The position numbers were made by a program, and so were the translations under genes. Below the pieces are notes generated by a model that saw only the letters and a program-made list of their open reading frames with translations, was not told where the DNA came from and did not search any database. Of a stretch of DNA of 64,000 nt, positions 35,962-46,744 are shown piece by piece; the first letter of the stretch is position 1; each line of letters starts with the position of its first letter. The stretch spans positions 1-64,000 of the forward strand of contig NZ_KQ954295.1 of assembly GCF_001519055.1 (NCBI RefSeq). The letters are read 5' to 3'. The stretch is from Novosphingobium sp. Fuku2-ISO-50 (GTDB lineage: Bacteria > Pseudomonadota > Alphaproteobacteria > Sphingomonadales > Sphingomonadaceae).

Positions 35962-37551
35962 ATGTCCTTGCCACGCCCCATCCGCCTTTCGTCCCTGTTC
36001 GTCGCGCTCGCCGCCATGCTGGCGCTGATCGGGTTTGCGCGCCCGGCTTTTGCCGACCCGACCGACATCGCCGCCGCGAGCCGGGGCGTGGTGCGCGTGG
36101 TGCTGGTGCGCAACGGCTGGACCGGGGTTTCGATGCTCGGCCATGGCTCGGGCTTTGCCGTCGCGCCCGACATGATCGTCACCAATGCCCATGTCGTCGA
36201 AGCGGCGCATGGCGACGGCAATGTGGTGATCGGGGTGATCCCGTCGCAAGGGCGAGACAGCTATCCGGCGCGAATCGTCGCTTACTCGCCCGCCAACGAT
36301 CTCGCGCTGCTGCAACTGGGCAACCATGCCGCGCTGCCGCCGCTGACGCTGTTTCCCGGCGTGGTGCAGGACGGCATGCAGATCGCGGCGGTCGGCTATC
36401 CCGGCAATGTCGACGCGGCGCAGGGGCTCAACACCGGCGACATCATCACCCCGCAGGATACGGTCAAGACGTATGGCCAGGTCTCGTCGGGGCGCTCGTC
36501 CAAGCAATTCGACACGATCCTGCACACCGCGCAATTGGGCGCGGGCAATTCGGGCGGGCCGCTGCTCGATACCTGCGGGCGCGTGCTGGGGGTCAACAGC
36601 TTTGGCACGGTCAGCGACAACGGCACGGATTCGTCCTTCTTTTTCGCCATTTCGATGCGAGAGCTCGAACCCTTCCTGAAGACCGCAGGCGTCGTACCGC
36701 ATCTGGCCAGCCTGCCCTGCACCTCGATCGCCGATCTCGATCGCGCCGACACGCAGCGCGCCGCCGACGATCAGGCGCGGCTCGCCGCACAGGCCGCCGC
36801 ACGCAGCGCCGCCAGGGACCACGCGCTCGACAAGGCGCGCCGCGATGCCGAAATGGACGTGCTGGCCGAACGCGACAACGGGCTGGCGATCGCCGCCCTG
36901 GCTCTCGTCGCAGCGATCGGCGCGGCGACCTTTGCCTTTCTCCAGTATCAGCGCGGCAAGACCCGCCCCTCGCGCATCGCCGTCGGCCTGACCATCGTGC
37001 TGATCCTCGGCGCGGCGTTTGCGTGGGTCTTGCGCCCCTCGCTCGGCGCCATCGACGAACGCGCCAAGGATCGCATCGCCGAAGTCGAAGCCAGCGGCAC
37101 CCCCGAAGCCGACGCGAGCGGGGCTGATGCGAGTGGGGCCGGCGGATCGCGCAAGATGATCTGCGTGCTCGATCCGCAGCGCAGCCGCGTCACCGTGTCG
37201 GACATTACCGACGTCCCGCTCGAATGGGGCGCGGGCGGCTGTGTCAACGGCCGCGCGCAATATGGTCTGGCCCAGGATGGCTGGTCGCGGATCCTCGTGC
37301 CCAATGGCGAAGACACGATTTCAGTCACGCATTATGACCCGGAAACGCACACCTATACCGTCGAACGGTTTCTGATGGGCATCAACGACATGAACCGCGC
37401 CCGCGCCGAGCGGCAGAAAATCTCGATCCCCCCGTGCGGCGCACAGGAAGGCCTCGCGCGGCAATTCGGCGCGGCGCAGGGCGCGATCAAGGCGCTGCTG
37501 CCCAGCGAACCCAACGAACGCATGCGCTACACCTGCCAACCTGCGCGTTGA
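35962..37551 (+). CDS. Exported trypsin-like serine protease with membrane segments and C-terminal domain
   Basis: A 529-residue protein. After a signal peptide (LFVALAAMLALIGFARPAFA) comes an S1C-type domain with His77 (VTNAHVV), Asp113 (NDLALLQL) and Ser197 (GAGNSGGP). There is no PDZ domain. An Ala/Arg/Asp-rich helical stretch (about 250-300) leads to two hydrophobic segments (about 305-330 and 340-365), then a C-terminal domain of about 150 residues with three cysteines. The layout suggests a membrane-anchored protease with the catalytic domain outside. The start is set by the signal peptide. The role and substrate are unknown. Confidence 0.82.
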   Translation: MSLPRPIRLSSLFVALAAMLALIGFARPAFADPTDIAAASRGVVRVVLVRNGWTGVSMLGHGSGFAVAPDMIVTNAHVVEAAHGDGNVVIGVIPSQGRDSYPARIVAYSPANDLALLQLGNHAALPPLTLFPGVVQDGMQIAAVGYPGNVDAAQGLNTGDIITPQDTVKTYGQVSSGRSSKQFDTILHTAQLGAGNSGGPLLDTCGRVLGVNSFGTVSDNGTDSSFFFAISMRELEPFLKTAGVVPHLASLPCTSIADLDRADTQRAADDQARLAAQAAARSAARDHALDKARRDAEMDVLAERDNGLAIAALALVAAIGAATFAFLQYQRGKTRPSRIAVGLTIVLILGAAFAWVLRPSLGAIDERAKDRIAEVEASGTPEADASGADASGAGGSRKMICVLDPQRSRVTVSDITDVPLEWGAGGCVNGRAQYGLAQDGWSRILVPNGEDTISVTHYDPETHTYTVERFLMGINDMNRARAERQKISIPPCGAQEGLARQFGAAQGAIKALLPSEPNERMRYTCQPAR

Positions 37552-37567
37552 TCGCGGCGCGTTGGTC

Positions 37568-37655
37568 GAGGCGGCACCGGCCCTCTCCCCCGCCCGAGCG
37601 CCCGTCGGCAGCATTCTGTGGGCGGTCGGGCGGGGGAGAGGGCCGGTGCCGCCTC
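37568..37655. repeat. Perfect 30-bp inverted repeat (long hairpin)
   Basis: Arms at 37568-37597 and 37626-37655 are exactly complementary over 30 bases (starting GAGGCGGCACCGGCCCTCTC) around a 28-base loop, which itself has a 5-bp CGCCC/GGGCG stem. It lies 17 bases after the protease stop and 240 bases before atpH. It could be a terminator or a mobile palindromic element. The rest of the 344-base gap holds no gene; a 13-base palindrome GGCAAGGCTTGCC lies at 37743-37755. Confidence 0.8.
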
Positions 37656-37895
37656 ACAAAATTCGCGTGATCGCGAAAGGCGGCGAATCAACGCGCTGTC
37701 CTTGTTTCGGGACAGGAATGCGCATACGTCTGCATTGCGGCAGGCAAGGCTTGCCATCTGCTATCTTGTCATACCCCCGCGAGGTTGCTAGGCGCCCCCC
37801 GGTTACGGGCCGATACGCATGCCGCTTTTCGGGTATATGGCGCGGCCCGCGCAACACATCCGGGTGTCAGACATTCGAAGAGGGGACTTAGGCGC

Positions 37896-38450
37896 GTGGG
37901 GATTTCCGGCGGCATTACGGCCAGCTTGGCAGGGCGTTACGCTTCGGCGCTCTATGACCTTGCCAACGAACAAGGCACGGTCGCGAGCGTGGAAAGCGAT
38001 TTCGACCGGCTGGCAACGGCAATCGGCGAATCGGCCGACCTTGCCCAGTTGCTCCACGACCCGCAGGTTTCGCGCGAAGCAGCTGCCCGCGCGATCAAGG
38101 CGGTTGCCGAAGTGTTGTCGCTGACACCGCTCACCGGCAATTTCCTCGGCGTGCTGGCGGACAATCGCCGTCTTGCCGACTTGCCCTCGATGATTCGCGC
38201 TTTTGCCGCGATCGCCGCCGATGCGCGCGGCGAAATCACGGCCGACGTCACTACCGCGCACCCGCTGCTGGACAGCCAGCTTGCCGAGCTTTCGGCCAAG
38301 CTGGCCCAGCGCGAAGGCCGCTCGGTCAAACTCCGCACCCGTGTCGACCCCGCCGTTCTCGGTGGGCTGGTGGTCCAGATCGGCAGCCAGATGATCGATG
38401 GTTCGATCCGCACTCGTCTCAATTCGCTTGCCCAGGCCCTGAAGGCCTGA
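37896..38450 (+). CDS. atpH: ATP synthase F1 subunit delta
   Basis: Part of the peripheral stalk that joins F1 to F0. From the GTG at 37896, preceded by GAGGGGA, it has 184 residues, the usual length. The N-terminal helical domain ([16 protein letters not shown]) and C-terminal [27 protein letters not shown] are typical. It leads the atpHAGDC operon. The F0 genes are encoded elsewhere, as is normal in alphaproteobacteria. Confidence 0.95.
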   Translation: MGISGGITASLAGRYASALYDLANEQGTVASVESDFDRLATAIGESADLAQLLHDPQVSREAAARAIKAVAEVLSLTPLTGNFLGVLADNRRLADLPSMIRAFAAIAADARGEITADVTTAHPLLDSQLAELSAKLAQREGRSVKLRTRVDPAVLGGLVVQIGSQMIDGSIRTRLNSLAQALKA

Positions 38451-38462
38451 ACGCCCGCGTAA

Positions 38463-40013
<1,551 letters not shown>

Positions 40014-40124
40014 CCAGAGCCGTCGGCCCCGCCAAGGGGCCGGCCGGTTCGGCGAAACGTTCAGGTATTCATGCCGTCAGTCCGTCCCTAGCCGACGCCT
40101 GGCGGAGCCCAAGGGAAACGACGA

Positions 40125-40997
40125 GTGGCCTCGCTCAAGGAACTTAAAGGTCGGATCAACTCGGTCAAATCGACCCAGAAGATCACCAAGGCCAAGCAGA
40201 TGGTCGCTGCGGCCAAACTGCGCAAGGCACAGGCCTCGGCCGAAGCCGCGCGCCCTTATGCCACGCGGCTGGCCGAAGTCGTCGGCAGCCTCGCCGGCCG
40301 CGTTCTGGTGGGCGAAAGCTCGCCGCGCCTGCTCGCAGGGACCGGCAAAAGCCAGGTCCACCTGCTGGTCGTGGCCAATTCCGATCGTGGCCTGTGCGGC
40401 GCGTTCAACGCCAACATCGTCAAGGCCGCCAAGCTCAAGGCGCACGAACTGCTCGCCGAAGGCAAGACCGTGCTGTTCTATCTGGTCGGGCGCAAAGGCC
40501 GTGCACCGATCCGCCGCGATTTCCCCAAGGCGGTTCTGGGCATGTTCGACACGACGCAAGTGCGCGAACCCGGCTTTACCGAAGCCGAAGCGATCACCAA
40601 CGAGCTGCTCGCGCTGTTTGAAGCGGGCAAGTTCGATGTCGCCCACCTGATCTACGGCAAGTTCAAGAGCGCGCTGGTCCAGGAACCGACCGTGCAGCAG
40701 ATCGTGCCCGTGCCGACACCCAAGGTCGCGGTCAGCGACGGCGCGGTCGTCGAATACGAGCCCGACGAGGAAACCATCCTCGCCGAACTGCTGCCGCGCT
40801 ATCTGCGCACCCAGCTCTTTGGCGCGCTGCTTGAAAACGTCGCGAGCGAACAGGGCGCGTCGATGACCGCGATGGACAACGCGACACGCAACGCCGGCGA
40901 ACTGATCAAGAAGCTGACGATCCAGTACAACCGCAGCCGTCAGGCCGCGATCACCACCGAACTCGTTGAAATCATTGCTGGCGCGGAAGCGCTGTAG
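40125..40997 (+). CDS. atpG: ATP synthase F1 subunit gamma
   Basis: The central rotor shaft of F1, 290 residues. The N-terminal helix [20 protein letters not shown] and C-terminal helix [20 protein letters not shown] are the conserved coiled-coil that turns inside the alpha3-beta3 ring. The start is GTG at 40125 with AAGGGAAA upstream. Its last codons (IAGAEAL, stop at 40995-40997) are the first unit of a tandem repeat that fills the spacer to atpD. Confidence 0.97.
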   Translation: MASLKELKGRINSVKSTQKITKAKQMVAAAKLRKAQASAEAARPYATRLAEVVGSLAGRVLVGESSPRLLAGTGKSQVHLLVVANSDRGLCGAFNANIVKAAKLKAHELLAEGKTVLFYLVGRKGRAPIRRDFPKAVLGMFDTTQVREPGFTEAEAITNELLALFEAGKFDVAHLIYGKFKSALVQEPTVQQIVPVPTPKVAVSDGAVVEYEPDEETILAELLPRYLRTQLFGALLENVASEQGASMTAMDNATRNAGELIKKLTIQYNRSRQAAITTELVEIIAGAEAL

Positions 40998-41103
40998 CAA
41001 CATCGAATTAATGCTGGCGCGCAAGCGCCGTAGCAACATCGAATTAATGCTGGCGCGCAAGCGCTGTAGCAACATCAAAATCGCTGGCGCCGAGGCGCTC
41101 TGA
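40977..41103 (+). repeat. Tandem repeat of the atpG 3' end, with hairpin in each unit
   Basis: Units begin with GCTGGCGC at 40977, 41013, 41049 and 41083, giving periods of 36, 36 and 34 bases. Unit 1 is the atpG end including its TAG. Units 2 and 3 carry TAG in the same relative place. Unit 4 reads ATC GCT GGC GCC GAG GCG CTC TGA, which again spells IAGAEAL plus stop. Each unit can form a small stem such as GGCGC-GCAA-GCGCC with a GNRA-type loop. The array ends 29 bases before the atpD start. Confidence 0.85.
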
Positions 41104-41114
41104 CGATCCGATAA

Positions 41115-42578
<1,464 letters not shown>

Positions 42579-42641
42579 TGGCTTTGGGGCTCCGTGCGCC
42601 GGTCGATGGCTCGACCGGGGCGTGGGCAACAACGGGACTGC

Positions 42642-42902
42642 ATGATCATGCCGCTGCATTTTGAACTCGTCACCCCCGCCCGGCTCGTCCTGTCGGAAGA
42701 CGTCCATCTGGTCGTCGTGCCCGGCACCGAAGGCGAATTCGGCGTGCTGGAAGGCCACGCCCCGTTCACCGCAACGGTCAAGGACGGCGTGATCCGCGTC
42801 TGGCGCAGCGCCGGCGGCAGTGCGGAAGAAATCCCTGTGAAGGGCGGTTTTGCCGAAGTCAGCGCCAAGGGGCTGACGGTTCTGGCCGAACACGTCGGCT
42901 GA
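42642..42902 (+). CDS. atpC: ATP synthase F1 subunit epsilon
   Basis: Rotor subunit that couples gamma to the c-ring and can inhibit ATP hydrolysis. It has 86 residues from MIMPLHFEL (or 84 from 42648). The N-terminal beta-sandwich ([35 protein letters not shown]) is complete. It is short and lacks the C-terminal two-helix regulatory domain of longer epsilons, a common alphaproteobacterial form. A strong terminator follows. Confidence 0.95.
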   Translation: MIMPLHFELVTPARLVLSEDVHLVVVPGTEGEFGVLEGHAPFTATVKDGVIRVWRSAGGSAEEIPVKGGFAEVSAKGLTVLAEHVG

Positions 42903-42920
42903 ACCGAACTCGGACAAGCC

Positions 42921-42959
42921 AAAAAAGGGCGCGGTCGGCAACGACCGCGCCCTTTTTTT
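42921..42959 (+). terminator. Rho-independent terminator of the atp operon
   Basis: An 11-bp stem (GGGCGCGGTCG / CGACCGCGCCC) with a GCAA loop is flanked by A6 and T7 runs. It can act in both directions, ending atpC and the opposing aquaporin gene. Confidence 0.95.
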
Positions 42960-42984
42960 GGCTCCCCGGATTTCAAACGAGCCT

Positions 42985-43710
42985 TCAGGCGATACCCGTG
43001 GCTTTGACAATCACCGCGCCAACCACGCCGCCTGCCAACGGACCCAGCACCGGCACCCATGCGTATCCCCAGTCCGAATCGCGTTTGCCCGCAATCGGCA
43101 GGATTGCGTGGGCAATGCGCGGGCCAAGGTCGCGCGCGGGGTTGATCGCATAGCCGGTCTGCCCGCCGAGCGAGAGCCCGAGCGCCCAGACCAGAATGCC
43201 CCAGAAGAACGGCCCCATTCCGGGGGCCAGGCCACCGGCGACAAAGCCCTTCGCGGCGAGCGCCATGCCGATCACGATCAGCATGACTGTGCCGATCAGT
43301 TCGCTCAGCACGTTATGCGCCGGTGCGCGGATCGCGGGCTGGGTGCAAAACGCCGCCAGCTTGCTGTCGGGATCGCTCGTCGCCCAATGCGGCAGATAGA
43401 CCAGCCAGACGAGCACGCCCGAAACCACCGCGCCCGCCATCTGCGCCGCGACATAAGGCACGACATGGCTGTAATCGCCCGAAACGATCGCCCCCGCCAG
43501 AGTCACCGCCGGATTGAGTTGTGCCACGCCGCCGACCCCAAGGCTGACGACAATCCCGCAAAACACGGCAAAGCCCCAACCCGCCGTAATCACGATCCAG
43601 CCGCTATCCTTGCCCTTGGACCGATCGAGCAAGACGTTGGCGACGACCCCGTTGCCGAACAGCAAGAGCACCATGGTGCCCAGAAATTCCCCGAAAACAG
43701 CGCCGTGCAT
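42985..43710 (-). CDS. MIP family aquaglyceroporin (GlpF-like)
   Basis: A 241-residue membrane channel with six transmembrane helices and two half-helices. The NPA boxes are LNPAVT (Asn66) and INPARD (Asn190). The Asp after the second NPAR and the loop length favour a glycerol facilitator over a strict water channel. The ATG at 43710 has AGGGAGAGGGAG before it. No glycerol kinase gene is close. It converges on the atp terminator. Confidence 0.9.
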   Translation of the reverse strand: MHGAVFGEFLGTMVLLLFGNGVVANVLLDRSKGKDSGWIVITAGWGFAVFCGIVVSLGVGGVAQLNPAVTLAGAIVSGDYSHVVPYVAAQMAGAVVSGVLVWLVYLPHWATSDPDSKLAAFCTQPAIRAPAHNVLSELIGTVMLIVIGMALAAKGFVAGGLAPGMGPFFWGILVWALGLSLGGQTGYAINPARDLGPRIAHAILPIAGKRDSDWGYAWVPVLGPLAGGVVGAVIVKATGIA

Positions 43711-43883
43711 CACGCTCCCTCTCCCTTTGGCCTGCCGGTCCCCGGATGCCGACGGTCATCCTCCAACAAAAGCCTTTGCTGCGTATGATGGCAAGGCATC
43801 AGTTATCGTCATGCAAGGGTCATAATCCGGCGACATGGGTCAAGCCGCCCGTTCCCTTTCCCGCAACCATACGACAGGACCCG

Positions 43884-44555
43884 ATGCGGCAGATTGACAT
43901 CTTGGTGACCGGCGCGCTGACCGGGGGAAATGACCACTTTCTCCATGGCGATCTGCGCGTGGTGTTTCATAACTGGCTGGGCGATGCCCCCTTGCCCCTG
44001 CTCGATGGACAGCCCTGGGCTTTTGTCGACTGGGTGTTGCCCGACTTGTCGGGCCTGGAACTGTGTCGGCGCCTGCGCTGCGACCCGCAGACCGAGGCGG
44101 CGCATGTAACCATGGTGCTCGAAGAGGACGAATCCGAGGTCAAGCGCCGCGCGCTGCGCGCCGGAGCCGACGATTACGTGATCGGCCCCATCGACCGATC
44201 GACCGTGCTCGACCGCGTCTTGTCGCTGCAATTGCCCGAAGCCGAATTGCCCGCGCGGACGCTGCGGCTGGGTGATCTGTCGCTCGACTTGTCCGCCTTG
44301 CAGGCGCGCTGGAAGGACAAGGCGATCGCCCTGATGCCCAACGAGTTTCGCCTTTTGCGCTATTTGATGGAACAGCCGGGCCAGGTCTTTTCGCGCGGAC
44401 AATTGATCGCCGCGCTCGGCAAGCAGGGCCAGCCGATCGACGAGCGTACAGTCGATGCCTGGGTCAGTCGGCTTCGTCGCGCGCTGCGCGAAGCGGGCAC
44501 GGGCTATCCCTTGCGCACGGTACGCTCGCTCGGCTACGTGCTCGACAGACCCTGA
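43884..44555 (+). CDS. OmpR-type response regulator with degenerate receiver
   Basis: A 223-residue protein. The C-terminal winged helix (ALMPNEFRLLRYLMEQPGQVFSRGQL, then TVDAWVSRLRRALREAG and VRSLGYVLD) is complete. The receiver keeps the acceptor region FVDWVLPDLSG (Asp49) but lacks the N-terminal acidic pair (ILVTGALTGGN instead of ILVVDD) and the conserved Lys (DDYVIGPID instead of DDYxxKP). It may therefore act without normal phosphorylation. AGGA precedes the ATG at 43884. No histidine kinase gene is adjacent. It is followed 15 bases later by a glycosyltransferase gene. Confidence 0.85.
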   Translation: MRQIDILVTGALTGGNDHFLHGDLRVVFHNWLGDAPLPLLDGQPWAFVDWVLPDLSGLELCRRLRCDPQTEAAHVTMVLEEDESEVKRRALRAGADDYVIGPIDRSTVLDRVLSLQLPEAELPARTLRLGDLSLDLSALQARWKDKAIALMPNEFRLLRYLMEQPGQVFSRGQLIAALGKQGQPIDERTVDAWVSRLRRALREAGTGYPLRTVRSLGYVLDRP

Positions 44556-44570
44556 TCGTTCGGGGCCCTG

Positions 44571-45416
44571 ATGGCCAAAGGGGCGGGTCGGGGATTGCCG
44601 GGTAGAATGGCCTTGTCGACAGCACCGCAACAGACATCGGCAGGGCGGATCTCGCTGGTCCTGCCCTATTACAACGAGGAAAACTTCATCCTGCCGACGC
44701 TGCAGGCGATCGCGGCCCAGGATACCCGCGATTTCCGCCTGATCATCGTCAACAACCGGTCGAACGACGGGTCGCCCGCGCTGGTCGAGACGTTTCTGGC
44801 GGCAAGCGACATCGACTATACCCATGTCGAAGAAGACGTGCCGGGCGTGGTTTCGGCGCTGATGAAGGGGATCGCGCTGGCAACGGGCGAATTCATCGGT
44901 TTCCTGAACGCCGATACGATCTATCCGCCGCATTACGTTTCGCGCTGCCTCGCGCTGTTCGACGCCAATCCTGGCGCGACGAGCGTCATGGCGATCGACC
45001 TCTATGCCCCGCCCGAAAGCGCCGAAGGCCAGCGGCGGCTCAGGCGGGTGATGCTGGCCAGTCGCCTCATGCCGAAAAAGTGCCACGCCGGGACGTATGC
45101 CCAAGCCTGGCGGCTGGCCCCGTTTCGCGCCGCCGGTGCCTTTGACCGCGCGATCTGGCCCTATGTCCTGGAAGATCACGAAATCATGGTGCGCATGATG
45201 GACAAGGGGCCCTCGATCTATTCGCCAAGCCACTATTGCTTCCCCTCGCCCCGGCGCACCAATTCCGCCGCCGTCAGCTGGAACGCGCTCGAAAAGATCG
45301 CCTACGGGCTCTTGCCCGCGCGCGCGATGCCATGGTTTTTCCACCGTTACCTCGCCGGAAAATTCGCCCGCCGCAAAATGTTGAGCGAAGCTTTGCGCAA
45401 CCGGAGCTGGGAATAG
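44571..45416 (+). CDS. Family 2 glycosyltransferase
   Basis: A 281-residue GT-A enzyme. The nucleotide-sugar fold starts at ISLVLPYYNEENFILPTLQA, with NNRSNDGSP and the metal-binding region FLNADTIYPP. A further acidic VLEDHEIM probably holds the catalytic base. There is no clear membrane anchor, although a C-terminal region rich in Arg and aromatics may associate with the membrane. A start at 44607 (MALSTAP) is possible. It lies between the atypical response regulator gene and a permease gene, all within 30 bases of each other. Confidence 0.85.
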   Translation: MAKGAGRGLPGRMALSTAPQQTSAGRISLVLPYYNEENFILPTLQAIAAQDTRDFRLIIVNNRSNDGSPALVETFLAASDIDYTHVEEDVPGVVSALMKGIALATGEFIGFLNADTIYPPHYVSRCLALFDANPGATSVMAIDLYAPPESAEGQRRLRRVMLASRLMPKKCHAGTYAQAWRLAPFRAAGAFDRAIWPYVLEDHEIMVRMMDKGPSIYSPSHYCFPSPRRTNSAAVSWNALEKIAYGLLPARAMPWFFHRYLAGKFARRKMLSEALRNRSWE

Positions 45417-45445
45417 CCAACGCGGGGCTAAGGGGAGAAAAGGCC

Positions 45446-46741
45446 GTGGCGAACAAAGGGCGCGGGCTGAGCCGATCGATGGCGCTGGCACTGGTGGTGG
45501 GCAATCTGATCGGATCGGGGGTCTATCTGCTGCCCGGAACGCTGGCGCCGCTGGGCGTGAACCAGATCTTCGGCTGGATGGTAACGATCGCGGGCGCTTT
45601 GGCGATGGCGCTGGTGTTTGCGCGGCTCGGCGCGATGCGGCCGATGGCGGGCGGACCTTATGCTTATGCACAGGCCGCGTTCGGGCCCTTTGCCGGGTTT
45701 GTCACCGCGTGGAGCTATTGGATCCTGCTGTGGTCGGGCAATGGCGCGATCGCGCTCGCGGTGGTCAGCAATCTGTCGCTGGTGATCCCGGGAATGGCGC
45801 ATGTGCCGGGGCTGCCGGCGGTATTGTCCGTCGGCTGCGTCTGGCTGCTGACATTCGTCAACATGCGCGGCGTGCGCCAGGCGGGCGAAGTCTCGCTGGT
45901 AACGACGCTGATCAAGCTCGTGCCGCTGCTGGCGGTGATCGCGCTGGCCGCGTGGCTGTGGCTGGGCGGGACACCGTTTGTCGTGCAGGCGCCGGTGCCT
46001 GTTGCGGGCGGCAGCATTGCGGCGGCGGCGGGGCTCACTTTCTGGGGCTTTCTCGGCCTCGAATCGGCAACCGTTCCGGCGGATAAAGTCGAAGACGCCA
46101 AACATGTCGTGCCGATGGCGACGCTGGTCGGGACAGTGCTGACCGGGGTCATCTATCTCGGCATTTCGCTCGCGTTTCTGGCCTATATGCCCAACGATGC
46201 GGCGGCGGCCTCGCCCGCGCCGGTGGCGGCGTTTCTGGGGCGCCATTTCGGCGGAGCGATTGCCGGCGCGGTGGCGGTGTTTGCCGCGATCAGCGCGTTT
46301 GGCACGCTCAACGGGTTTATCCTGCTGCAAGGCGAAATGCCATGGGCAATGGCGCGCGGCGGGGTCTTTCCGATGTGGTTTGCCGCCGAAAGCGCCGCCG
46401 GTACGCCGGTTCGCGCGCATCTGGTATCGAGCGTCCTGATGAGCGCGGTGATGCTGTTGAATTTCGGGCGCGGGATGGGCGATCTGTTTCAGTTCATCGC
46501 TTCGGTCAGTCTGGCGGCGGGGATGCTGTCTTATGCCATGACGATGTTCGCAGCGATCCGACTCTTGCCCGAAGAGCGGCTGCTGATCCCGGTCGCGCTG
46601 TTTGCGGCCGCGTTTACCGGCTGGGCGACATGGGGACTCGGGCTTGAGGCCATGGCCTATGCCGCCGTGCTGCTGCTGATCGGGGTGCCGATCTATTTCG
46701 CCGTGCGCCGGAGCAGAGGCCTTCCCCTCGCCCCGGCGTGA
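45446..46741 (+). CDS. APC superfamily amino-acid/polyamine permease
   Basis: A 431-residue inner-membrane transporter with about 12 hydrophobic helices. The first helix carries the substrate-binding GSGVYLLPG motif of APC transporters, followed by the TM2-3 segment with MRPMAGGPYAYAQAAFGPF. The GTG at 45446, with AAGGGGAGAA upstream, is the most likely start. The substrate cannot be read from the sequence. It ends 3 bases from the opposing oxidoreductase gene. Confidence 0.88.
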   Translation: MANKGRGLSRSMALALVVGNLIGSGVYLLPGTLAPLGVNQIFGWMVTIAGALAMALVFARLGAMRPMAGGPYAYAQAAFGPFAGFVTAWSYWILLWSGNGAIALAVVSNLSLVIPGMAHVPGLPAVLSVGCVWLLTFVNMRGVRQAGEVSLVTTLIKLVPLLAVIALAAWLWLGGTPFVVQAPVPVAGGSIAAAAGLTFWGFLGLESATVPADKVEDAKHVVPMATLVGTVLTGVIYLGISLAFLAYMPNDAAAASPAPVAAFLGRHFGGAIAGAVAVFAAISAFGTLNGFILLQGEMPWAMARGGVFPMWFAAESAAGTPVRAHLVSSVLMSAVMLLNFGRGMGDLFQFIASVSLAAGMLSYAMTMFAAIRLLPEERLLIPVALFAAAFTGWATWGLGLEAMAYAAVLLLIGVPIYFAVRRSRGLPLAPA

Positions 46742-46744
46742 TGC

